DNA of 10,806 nucleotides from Dehalococcoidia bacterium (GTDB taxonomy: Bacteria; Chloroflexota; Dehalococcoidia; UBA2247): assembly GCA_021159955.1 (NCBI GenBank), contig JAGHDJ010000003.1, forward strand, positions 1 to 10,806. The letters run 5' to 3'. The position numbers and the translations under genes were made by a program. Shown in pieces: positions 1-5,977 of this stretch (position 1 is the stretch's first letter; each line of letters starts with the position of its first letter). The notes below the pieces were generated by a model. The model saw only the letters and a list, made by a program, of their open reading frames with translations, searched no databases and had not been told where the DNA came from.

Positions 1-145
1 GATATTCCAGCGTGGGAATTACTGCCTGAATGCGGGTATTATCAGTGATAGCATTGGTCTCGGGGTCTAGTGGGACATTGAGGTCTGCCCGCACCATTAC
101 AACTTTATTTCCGACTGCGATGTCCCGCAACGTTTTCTTATTCAT
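1..145 (-). CDS. pgk: Phosphoglycerate kinase, N-terminal part (runs off the left edge)
   Basis: Phosphoglycerate kinase transfers the acyl phosphate of 1,3-bisphosphoglycerate to ADP in glycolysis, and works in reverse in gluconeogenesis, in the cytoplasm. Only the first 48 codons are in the window. They show the family N-terminus: an MNKKTLRDI start, then VRADLNVPLD (residues 18-27), whose Asp and Asn belong to the 3-phosphoglycerate site, then ITDNTRIQAVIPTLEY with the conserved substrate Arg. The start ATG (143-145) is preceded on the minus strand by a GGAGAAGG ribosome binding site. The gene is transcribed away from the TRAP block. In an autotroph or acid-consuming anaerobe it would mainly serve gluconeogenesis (inference). 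Confidence 0.93.
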   Translation of the reverse strand, partial: MNKKTLRDIAVGNKVVMVRADLNVPLDPETNAITDNTRIQAVIPTLEY

Positions 146-175
146 ATAATCCTTCTCCATCGCTATGGCTTCTAT

Positions 176-204
176 ATTATAATGGGTGGTAGAACAAATA
201 TCCA
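176..204 (-). promoter_or_regulatory. Candidate sigma70-type promoter of pgk
   Basis: On the minus strand a perfect TATAAT (176-181) lies about 30 bases upstream of the pgk start. TGGATA (199-204, 4 of 6 matches to TTGACA) sits 17 bp further upstream. The insertion-sequence remnant begins only about 10 bp beyond this -35 box. Confidence 0.45.
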
Positions 205-210
205 TTCACA

Positions 211-442
211 CTAATTGCCATGTTGCTGTCCAGCGAAAATGTCACCCCTATCGATATGTACTTTAAAAGACCTGCGCCAGGGATGGTCTGGACTGGGCTT
301 GGTGTGGTGAAGAGGCTTTGGCAGTGAAGCCACCTCACCATGGCGCAGTGATAGACCTAATACCCAGATGACTCTCTCTCAATCACCCCCGCCCTCCTAC
401 ATGGTTTAATACCACCAGCCTCACCTGCTCTTTCCTGTTCAA
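211..442 (-). pseudogene. Transposase remnant (DDE/rve type), internally deleted and frameshifted
   Basis: Read on the minus strand, TTG at 440-442 opens NRKEQVRLVVLNHVGGRG and then a stop. This resembles the N-terminal helix-turn-helix region of an integrase-core transposase. Another frame, open from 378, gives ERVIWVLGLSLRH, the usual second helix of that HTH. It then jumps directly into a typical C-terminus with HTKPSPDHPWRRSF (about 268-309), ending at TAG 211-213. The catalytic DDE domain of several hundred residues is missing, and a frameshift plus an in-frame stop (379-381) separate the N-terminal pieces. The deletion junction is near position 340. I associate this N-/C-terminal signature with ISNCY-type elements, but from memory only. 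Confidence 0.72.
218..247 (+). repeat. Left terminal inverted repeat of the IS remnant
   Basis: The reverse complement of this segment matches 472-501 at 26 of 30 positions, including an uninterrupted 15-base block (233-247 against 472-486) and an ACATGG block at the outer edge. It overlaps the last codons of the transposase remnant. Confidence 0.8.
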
Positions 443-471
443 TTCTTCCCCGGAAGGACTTTCTCCTTCAT

Positions 472-501
472 GGGTGACATTTTCGCAGAACAGTTACATG
501 G
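472..501 (+). repeat. Right terminal inverted repeat of the IS remnant
   Basis: Partner of the left repeat. On the minus strand it lies just upstream of the transposase start fragment, as expected for the promoter-proximal end of an IS. A second, weaker direct copy follows at 500-525 (17 of 26 identical to 473-498). Confidence 0.8.
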
Positions 502-541
502 TGACAAGATTGTAGAACTTCAACAAATCCACAGCTATTAG

Positions 542-570
542 TTGACAAACTTACATTGTAATATTATGCT
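542..570 (+). promoter_or_regulatory. Sigma70-type promoter with an internal palindrome
   Basis: A perfect -35 TTGACA (542-547), a 17-bp spacer and a -10 TATGCT (565-570, 4 of 6). The spacer contains an 11-bp perfect dyad TTACA-T-TGTAA (551-561), placed where a bound repressor would block RNA polymerase. Transcription would start near 577. It is the best plus-strand promoter candidate ahead of the TRAP operon, about 200 bases upstream of dctP. A second TTGACA at 583-588 has only a TAAAAT at a short 14-bp spacing. Confidence 0.6.
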
Positions 571-576
571 ACCCTT

Positions 577-675
577 GTGAAGTTGACATTTGGAGCAAAT
601 AATAAAATCATAAGAAAATTGAGTAGCAGTGAAAGAAGGACAAGTCCGCCTTGCAGGTGGGTTTGTCCTTTTTTT
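577..675 (+). ncRNA. Putative short transcript: operon leader or small RNA
   Basis: This is the stretch between the predicted start of the 542-570 promoter and the T-run of the 636-675 terminator, about 100 nt. I see no start codon with a ribosome binding site in it and no riboswitch or T-box class that I recognise. It is either an attenuated 5' leader of the TRAP operon or an independent small RNA. From 676 to the dctP ribosome binding site I see no second convincing promoter, which favours the leader reading. Confidence 0.4.
636..675 (+). terminator. Strong intrinsic (rho-independent) terminator
   Basis: Arms 636-651 and 655-670 pair over 16 positions (13 Watson-Crick, 3 G-U) around a 3-nt loop, starting AAGGACAA and ending TTGTCCTT, and run into a T tract through 675. 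It lies upstream of dctP with no gene before it on this strand. Confidence 0.85.
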
Positions 676-776
676 ATATAAGAGCTATCGGACTTGAGGG
701 AGGATTAGATGTGATGTGAAAATTATTAAAAGTGGGAATTTTCTAGAATAATTTATAGGATAAGGAGTTAATGACA

Positions 777-1985
777 ATGAAAAGGAAAAGCTTAGTAACC
801 ATACTTATAGCGATACTGGTAATAGCTGCTATGTTACTGCCAGCGTGTGGTGAAGAAGAAGCAGCAGCACCAACAGCGGCACCTACTGCGGCTCCAACAG
901 CGGCTCCGGGAAAAACCGTAGCACCTACGGCAGCTCCTACTGCAGCACCAACAGCGGCTCCTACTGCCACTCCCAAGCCGGCGAAACAAATCAAAATCTT
1001 ATATTCCAATTATTACCCCCCTGCTCTTTCTTCAGCAGATTACTACGACATAAACAACTGGTTTATGGATGAAGTAGAGAAACGTACCGAGGGTCGAGTG
1101 ATATTTGAAAGACACTGGGGTGGCGATTTAACCAAACCAGGCGAAGAAGATGACCAATTAAAAGACGGACTTATTGACATGACCACCATAGCCTCTATTT
1201 TCAGCCCAGGGACAATGCCACTGTGGGAAATGGATGGTGCTTTACCCTTCAAGTCATCCGATCCCAAAATCGCAGCTCAAGTCAAGTGGCAGCTATACCA
1301 GGAATTCCCCGAACTGCGCGCCGAGATTGAGCGAGTCAATGGAGTATTGCTGTATTGTGCCTCCTATGGCTCATACCAGTGCATCGCCAATCGGCCATTG
1401 GCTAGCGTCGAAGACTATAAGGGTCTTAAAGTAGCAGTAATAGGCCGATTCATGCCTCGCTGGTATAGTTCCATAGGAGCAATTCCCATAACCATGCCCA
1501 TACCTGACAGATACAGTGCTTTAGAGAGAGGTGTCATTGATGCCAGTTCCCTCACCCCTTCGTATCACCTCCAATTTAAATACTATGAGCTCTGTAAATA
1601 CCACGGGATGCCCAACTTTGGCGAGTATGCCGCTATGGCCGCATGCATCAGGAATAGTGTGTGGGATAAAATACCCCCAAGCGACCAAGAGATTATGAGA
1701 CAGGTTGGACAGGAAGTAATGTTTGATTACAACCCTGGATATCTGACTCAACGCTTGGAAGAAACAATTGCGAAGTTGAAAGCAGAGGGAGTTGAATTCG
1801 AGTATCTGAGTGATGCAGACAGAGCTGCGTGGGCACAGTCTATACCCAATTTTGCCCAGGAATGGATTGATGAAGCAACTACACCCGAGAATCACGATGT
1901 TCGCGTTCGGATGTGGAAACGATATCTTGAACTCACCGTAGAAGCAGGGTATACCTGGCCAATGGACTGGTCTAACGTAAGCTAG
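777..1985 (+). CDS. dctP: TRAP transporter solute-binding lipoprotein (DctP family)
   Basis: Captures a solute, usually an organic acid, outside the membrane and delivers it to the DctQM permease. The first 24 residues are a lipoprotein signal peptide: MKRK, a hydrophobic stretch, then the lipobox LPAC with Cys24, to be lipidated. Residues 26-70 form a low-complexity Ala/Pro/Thr tether. The DctP domain follows, with EDYKGLKV (about 213-219) and SALERGVIDA. In DctP proteins the position after K-[LIV] is normally Arg, which binds the substrate carboxylate; here it is Ala220, with Arg224 nearby. An upstream in-frame ATG at 771 exists, but AAGGAG (762-767) is only 3 nt from it and 9 nt from 777, so 777 is chosen. 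At 402 residues it is slightly long because of the tether. Confidence 0.93.
   Translation: MKRKSLVTILIAILVIAAMLLPACGEEEAAAPTAAPTAAPTAAPGKTVAPTAAPTAAPTAAPTATPKPAKQIKILYSNYYPPALSSADYYDINNWFMDEVEKRTEGRVIFERHWGGDLTKPGEEDDQLKDGLIDMTTIASIFSPGTMPLWEMDGALPFKSSDPKIAAQVKWQLYQEFPELRAEIERVNGVLLYCASYGSYQCIANRPLASVEDYKGLKVAVIGRFMPRWYSSIGAIPITMPIPDRYSALERGVIDASSLTPSYHLQFKYYELCKYHGMPNFGEYAAMAACIRNSVWDKIPPSDQEIMRQVGQEVMFDYNPGYLTQRLEETIAKLKAEGVEFEYLSDADRAAWAQSIPNFAQEWIDEATTPENHDVRVRMWKRYLELTVEAGYTWPMDWSNVS
861..972 (+). repeat. Imperfect short tandem repeats coding the Ala/Pro/Thr tether
   Basis: Repeated GC(N)-CC(N)-AC(N)-GC(N) units encode A-P-T-A repeats, interrupted once by GKTV. Synonymous codons vary between units. 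Such repeats are slippage-prone, so the tether length may vary between strains. The same stretch creates an artefactual Gly/Ala/Val-rich open frame on the minus strand. Confidence 0.8.
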
Positions 1986-2017
1986 CTTAGCGATTCGTTC
2001 TCAGAAATAAAATATAT

Positions 2018-2069
2018 CATTCATCTGTCTCACCCCTTAGTTTATGGCAATGAGTGAGACAGATGAATG
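2018..2069 (+). other. Perfect 16-bp stem-loop between dctP and dctQ
   Basis: Bases 2018-2033 and 2054-2069 are exact reverse complements (CATTCATCTGTCTCAC and its partner) with a 20-nt loop. No T-run follows, so it is not a standard terminator. It lies 33 bases after the dctP stop and 33 bases before the dctQ start. In operons of this type such a hairpin can stabilise the upstream mRNA so that the binding protein is made in excess over the permease (inference). Confidence 0.75.
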
Positions 2070-2101
2070 TCTCGTATGTATCTGCGTGAAAGGAATATTA
2101 A

Positions 2102-2626
2102 ATGGCTTCTGTGTTCACCCCAGAAGGGTCTCGTTTTGTCAAGATGCACGAGCGATGGATGGGTATCTGCGCTCGAGTATCTGGAATGATGGTAGTGGCA
2201 ATAGCGGTAGCTACCCTAGCAGATGTTATCGGACGAGCCACTCAGTGGTACATAATAATCGGCACCTATGAAATATCTCAGCTGCTGATGGTCTGGCTGG
2301 GTTTTATTGGTGTTGCTTATGCTCACTCAAAGGGGAGCAATATCCGAGTGGATTTAATAACTAATCGACTGAGTCCTAAGAGGCAGGATATCATTCTTAT
2401 ATGTTCGCTTCTCTTTGGGCTATTTGCCTTTGGTAACATATTCTATGCCAATTTAGGTTTCGTTTATGACTCAATTATCACCCATGAGGTTATTGCAGGA
2501 ATACCCAAACCTACCCCTCTCTGGCCAGCAAAATTTGCTGTTCCGTTTGGCACTTTCTTCCTGCTGATTGAATTTATATTAGAGATAGGAAGAGCTGCAA
2601 GCCGTATAAGAGGAGGTAAATATTAG
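2102..2626 (+). CDS. dctQ: TRAP transporter small permease subunit (DctQ family)
   Basis: Small membrane subunit that pairs with DctM to form the TRAP permease. The 174 residues contain four hydrophobic segments (about 22-43, 53-76, 95-116 and 141-162), the usual DctQ topology. The family stretch EISQLLMVWLGFIGVAYA is followed by a GSNIRVDL motif (about 80-86). AAAGGA (2089-2094) stands 7 nt before the ATG. The ribosome binding site of dctM lies inside its last codons, and its stop is one base from the dctM start, so translation is probably coupled. Confidence 0.92.
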   Translation: MASVFTPEGSRFVKMHERWMGICARVSGMMVVAIAVATLADVIGRATQWYIIIGTYEISQLLMVWLGFIGVAYAHSKGSNIRVDLITNRLSPKRQDIILICSLLFGLFAFGNIFYANLGFVYDSIITHEVIAGIPKPTPLWPAKFAVPFGTFFLLIEFILEIGRAASRIRGGKY

Positions 2627-2627
2627 T

Positions 2628-3932
2628 ATGGACCCGTTAATTATTGGCATCGTCGGATGTGTTATTCTCCTCATACTCATATTTCTCGGTGTCCATGTCG
2701 CATTTGCTCTGGCTTTGATCGGCTTTGTCGGACTGGTAGCGCTACGAGGGTGGGATGGAGCATTCGGGCTATTCCGTACCGTCGCTTACTTCAGAATGTC
2801 TGACTATAGTTTGACTCCTTTACCTCTGTTCGTATTCATGGCTTCCATATGCCTTATAGGGGGAATAACTACTTCAATCTATGACTCACTGGCAAAATGG
2901 CTGAGCTGGTTCCCTGCGTCACTAGGTGTGTCAACAGCAGTCGCTAGTGCCGTATTTGGATTACTCACTGGCTCAAGTATGGTTGTTGCCGCAATGTTTA
3001 CCAAATTATCGATTCCCGAGATGCTGAAACATAACTACAATCGACAATTCGCTGCTGGTATCACCACAGGGACATCCGTTCTCGGGATGCTCATCCCACC
3101 CAGCTTATTCGCCATTCTCTATGGCATTCTGGCTAATGAGTCCATCGGCAAGTTATTTGCAGCCGGCATAGTGCCAGGAGTTATAACCCTGGTTGCTTTT
3201 GTTGCATATATTACTATCAGGGCAAAACGCAATCCAGAACTTGCCCCACCCAGCGAGGAAAAGTATACTATGGGTGACAGGGTTCGTTCCCTGTCAGGTG
3301 TCTGGCCTATGCTGCTCATAGGAATAGTAATGCTAGCTGGTATCTTCAGCGGATTATTTACTGTTACTGAGGGTGCATCTATTGGGCTTATCGGCGCCAT
3401 TATCGTTCTCCTTGCTATGCGAAAGTTATCTATGGATAACTTTATGGCCTCTGCGGTGGACACGGTAAAAGTAAATTGTATGATATGCATATTACTTATT
3501 AGCGTTACCCTGTTTTCACGTTTTATTGCTATGGCAGGAGTTACTCAATCCTTCGCTGATTTCCTTATGACTCTCAACCTGTCCAGTAAGGGAATCCTTG
3601 CCATGTTTTTGGTCCTGTACCTAATACTGGGCTGCTTCCTTGATGTTATCGGCATGCTGGCAGTTACCCTGCCTATACTTCTCCCCCTGCAGACAGCTTT
3701 CGGATGGGATCCTATCTACCTTGGTATGGTTGTTATCTATGCCTGTTTGATGGGTTCCCTCACTCCACCAGTGGGGCTGACTTTATTTGCCACTAAGGGG
3801 GCTGCTGACTTTGAGCTTCCCTTCACTGAGATAGTCTGGGGCACTGTGCCCTTTGTAATCATTATGGCTGGTATCATGGCTCTAATATTCACATTTGAGC
3901 CGCTGGCTATCGGACTAGCCGCCTTTATGTAA
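2628..3932 (+). CDS. dctM: TRAP transporter large permease subunit (DctM family)
   Basis: Large membrane subunit that carries out ion-coupled (usually Na+) solute uptake through an elevator mechanism. At 434 residues it is full length, with about a dozen hydrophobic segments in two inverted halves. Half one shows GSSMVVAAM (from residue 115) and IPPSLFAILYGI (from 156), followed by an AGIVPG motif. Half two shows the matching DVIGMLAVTLPILLP and LTPPVGLTLFA (from 378). AGGAGGT (2611-2617) within the end of dctQ is the ribosome binding site, 10 nt before the ATG. The stop is 25 bases upstream of the next gene, consistent with one operon. Confidence 0.94.
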   Translation: MDPLIIGIVGCVILLILIFLGVHVAFALALIGFVGLVALRGWDGAFGLFRTVAYFRMSDYSLTPLPLFVFMASICLIGGITTSIYDSLAKWLSWFPASLGVSTAVASAVFGLLTGSSMVVAAMFTKLSIPEMLKHNYNRQFAAGITTGTSVLGMLIPPSLFAILYGILANESIGKLFAAGIVPGVITLVAFVAYITIRAKRNPELAPPSEEKYTMGDRVRSLSGVWPMLLIGIVMLAGIFSGLFTVTEGASIGLIGAIIVLLAMRKLSMDNFMASAVDTVKVNCMICILLISVTLFSRFIAMAGVTQSFADFLMTLNLSSKGILAMFLVLYLILGCFLDVIGMLAVTLPILLPLQTAFGWDPIYLGMVVIYACLMGSLTPPVGLTLFATKGAADFELPFTEIVWGTVPFVIIMAGIMALIFTFEPLAIGLAAFM

Positions 3933-3957
3933 GGTAAGATAATGAAAGGAGAATTCT

Positions 3958-4881
3958 ATGACACAGGAAGGTAAATTGCCAACATGGAAAACAGAGATGA
4001 AGGAGCTCGCACCAGGTGTCTATGCTTATATTCAAGCGGTAGGTGGATGGTTTATAAGTAATTTCGGACTCGTTGTGGGTGAGGATTATGCCGTCGTGAT
4101 AGATTCTTTGACCAGCCCTAAACTCACCGAGATTCAGCTTGCCGAAATCAAAAAGGTCACTACTAAACCTGTCCGCTACCTGATTAACACTCATGAACAT
4201 GGAGATCACATCTGGGGAAATCACCTGTTCACCGATGCTGCTATCATAAGCACTGTCAAATGTCGAGAGGCAGTGATGAAAGAACCAGAGATTGCAGATT
4301 TATCGTTATACAGCAAGGTAGTACCTCAAATTGACTTCACGGGCTCCAGAAATACCGCTGCCGACATTACGTTTGATAAAGAACTGACAATATGGCAGGA
4401 CGGCAGAAAGGGTCGTGAGATACGTCTAATCACAGGTGATACAGGACACACACCAGGAGATCTCATTGTTTATCTACCCAGGGAGAAAATAGTTTTTGCC
4501 GGAGACCTGTTGTTTTACCGTTGCACTCCTCTGTGCTTTGTGGGCTCTGTTATTGGCTGGACCAACTGGTTAGATATATTACTTTCTCTTGACGCCAACA
4601 CCTTTGTTCCCGGACATGGTCCTGTTTGTGGTAAAGAGGGTGTTGTTGCGGAGCGTGAATACTTTACCCTTATTTATAACGAAGGCCGCAAGCGCTTTGA
4701 TAAAGGAATGAGTGCCTCCGATGCAGTCAAAGACATCGACCTGGGACCATTCAAAGAATGGGGCAACTGGAGACGCATAAGCGCCAATATGGAGCGACTA
4801 TACCACGAATTTAGCGGAGATACTACACCAATTGAAATCCCGTCACTGGTAAAAGAGCTGTTTGCTCCAGACCAACCCTAA
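3958..4881 (+). CDS. Metallo-beta-lactamase-fold hydrolase
   Basis: A soluble binuclear-metal hydrolase of unknown substrate, 307 residues, no signal peptide. The complete metal-binding set is visible: HEHGDH at 79-84 (His79, His81, Asp83, His84), His164 in TGHTPG, Asp183 in FAGDLLF and His220 in PGHGP. The N-terminal part (APGVYAYIQ, a glycine-rich strand, then VVIDSLTSP) is the usual start of the fold. The family includes lactonases, thioesterases, glyoxalase II and alkylsulfatases, and I cannot choose among them. Its place between the TRAP permease and the BKACE gene suggests hydrolysis of a lactone, ester or CoA thioester in the same pathway (inference). AAAGGAGA (3945-3952) is the ribosome binding site. 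Confidence 0.9.
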   Translation: MTQEGKLPTWKTEMKELAPGVYAYIQAVGGWFISNFGLVVGEDYAVVIDSLTSPKLTEIQLAEIKKVTTKPVRYLINTHEHGDHIWGNHLFTDAAIISTVKCREAVMKEPEIADLSLYSKVVPQIDFTGSRNTAADITFDKELTIWQDGRKGREIRLITGDTGHTPGDLIVYLPREKIVFAGDLLFYRCTPLCFVGSVIGWTNWLDILLSLDANTFVPGHGPVCGKEGVVAEREYFTLIYNEGRKRFDKGMSASDAVKDIDLGPFKEWGNWRRISANMERLYHEFSGDTTPIEIPSLVKELFAPDQP

Positions 4882-4916
4882 TGAATAAACTAATAAAAAT
4901 AAAGAGGAGGATTTTT

Positions 4917-5837
4917 ATGTCTAAAGTAATCATAACAGCAGCTATCACGGGGGCGATACACACCCCCACCATGACACCCTATCTGCCAATCACCCCCAAG
5001 CAGATCGCCGACGATGCCGTCAAGGCACATGAGGCGGGAGCAGCAATAGTCCACATACACGTACGGAATCCGGAAACGGGTCAACCCAGCTCAAGCCTGG
5101 ATCTCTTTCACGAGGTGTTGACTGATATAAAAAGCAGATGCGACGTAGTTATCTGCCCCACAACCGGCGGCGGATTGGGTATGGCTCCCGCTGACCGCGT
5201 GAGAGTCGTATCCCAGCTCAAACCAGAAATTGCCTCATTCACTCCTGGCTCCTGCAACTTTGGACTTTTCCCCGTCGCAGAACGAATCAAGGACTGGAAA
5301 TTCGATTGGGAACAAAAATATCTTGCTTCCACCGAGGATCTTATCTTCGCCAACCCATTTAGTACCGTGCGTGAATTCGCCAAGGCTTTTGACAAAGCAG
5401 GCACTAAGCCTGAATTAGAATGCTTTGATGTTGGTATGGTTCAAACTTCAGCATGGTTAGTTAAACAGGGATGGCTAAAAGCGCCAGTTCACATGCAGTT
5501 TGTTATTGGCATACTCGGTGGCATAAATGCTACTCCAGAATCGCTTATGATGATGCACCAGACAGCCCAACAGTCACTTGGGAAATACACATGGTCTTGC
5601 CTTGGTCCTGGCGGACGCCAACTCACCACTGTTACCATGGCTATGCTTATGGGTGGCAACGTAAGGGTTGGACTGGAAGACAGTACTTACGCAGGCAAGG
5701 GTGTAATGGCTAAGAGCAGCGCCGACCAGGTAGTAAAGATTACTCGCATCGCTAACGAACTGGACTTTGAGATCGCCACTCCCGATGAAGCAAGACAGAT
5801 TATCGGACTCAAGGGAAGCGACAAAGTAGGATTCTAA
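4917..5837 (+). CDS. Beta-keto acid cleavage enzyme (BKACE, DUF849 family)
   Basis: BKACE enzymes are Zn-dependent TIM-barrel proteins that react a beta-keto acid with acetyl-CoA to give acetoacetate and an acyl-CoA. The characterised founder is Kce of lysine fermentation. This 306-residue protein has the family start AAITGAIHTPTMTPYLPITP, the Zn ligands His46 and His48 in VHIHVR, TTGG at 82-85, PGSCNFG (Ser112) and R250-V-G-L-E254-D255 (third Zn ligand and catalytic acid region). Relative to Kce as I recall it, Glu14 is Ile and Ser82 is Thr. ATG 4917 is chosen because AGAGGAGG (4903-4910) lies 6 nt upstream and the family starts there. An in-frame ATG at 4881 has no such site. Substrate unknown. 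Confidence 0.92.
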   Translation: MSKVIITAAITGAIHTPTMTPYLPITPKQIADDAVKAHEAGAAIVHIHVRNPETGQPSSSLDLFHEVLTDIKSRCDVVICPTTGGGLGMAPADRVRVVSQLKPEIASFTPGSCNFGLFPVAERIKDWKFDWEQKYLASTEDLIFANPFSTVREFAKAFDKAGTKPELECFDVGMVQTSAWLVKQGWLKAPVHMQFVIGILGGINATPESLMMMHQTAQQSLGKYTWSCLGPGGRQLTTVTMAMLMGGNVRVGLEDSTYAGKGVMAKSSADQVVKITRIANELDFEIATPDEARQIIGLKGSDKVGF

Positions 5838-5850
5838 TTCAAATAGCAGT

Positions 5851-5878
5851 TTTATACAATCCGCAAATATAGTATAAT
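5851..5878 (+). promoter_or_regulatory. Candidate promoter of the thiolase-DUF35 pair
   Basis: A perfect TATAAT (5873-5878) with TTTATA (5851-5856, 4 of 6) 16 bp upstream, in the 140-bp gap between BKACE and thiolase, the widest gap inside the catabolic block. It suggests that the last two genes can be transcribed separately. Confidence 0.45.
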
Positions 5879-5913
5879 GGGGCTCTCTAGTTTGTGTTGG
5901 TGAGTCCCATTAT
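5874..5913. promoter_or_regulatory. 12-bp inverted repeat overlapping the -10 box
   Basis: ATAATGGGGCTC (5874-5885) and GAGTCCCATTAT (5902-5913) are complementary except for one G-T pair, separated by 16 bases. The left arm covers most of the -10 box. It could be an operator, or, in readthrough mRNA from the BKACE gene, a hairpin. No T-run follows, so it is a poor terminator. Confidence 0.5.
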
Positions 5914-5977
5914 TCCGTTGGCGAATGCGAAATAATGTTACATGCAATAGGAAGGTAACGTCTTCAGGAGGTATGGA

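Larger units (their letters stand above)
218..501. mobile_element. Internally deleted insertion sequence (MITE-like remnant)
   Basis: A 284-bp element bounded by 30-bp imperfect inverted repeats (218-247 and 472-501, 26 of 30 identical). The conserved core reads GGGTGACATTTTCGC outward from both ends. Inside, the minus strand carries the start and the end of a transposase, but the catalytic middle is gone. A TG...CA boundary at 221-498 is the alternative edge. No convincing target-site duplication is visible. The copy cannot encode its own transposition, but both ends are present, so it could in principle be mobilised by a related transposase. It is inserted between pgk and the TRAP operon. 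Confidence 0.78.

Noticed and set aside
272..348. CTGCGCCA / TGGCGCAG inverted repeat plus inner pairings, looking like a structured RNA
   Set aside because: Both arms are explained as transposase codons on the minus strand (the LRH and PWRR pieces) brought together by the internal deletion. There is no promoter or terminator for it.
771..776. Upstream ATG as the dctP start
   Set aside because: In frame, but only 3 nt from AAGGAG. The ATG at 777 has normal spacing and gives a standard MKRK lipoprotein signal.
743..1009. Minus-strand frame rich in VGAA repeats
   Set aside because: It is the antisense of the Ala/Pro/Thr tether of dctP and has no ribosome binding site or recognisable domain.
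2044..2271. Small plus-strand ORF starting in the dctP-dctQ gap
   Set aside because: It overlaps the dctQ start in another frame, begins within the hairpin loop and shows no domain or ribosome binding site.
4881..4916. Upstream ATG as the BKACE start, overlapping the MBL stop
   Set aside because: It has no ribosome binding site and would add 12 residues not found in the family. ATG 4917 follows AGAGGAGG and matches the family N-terminus.
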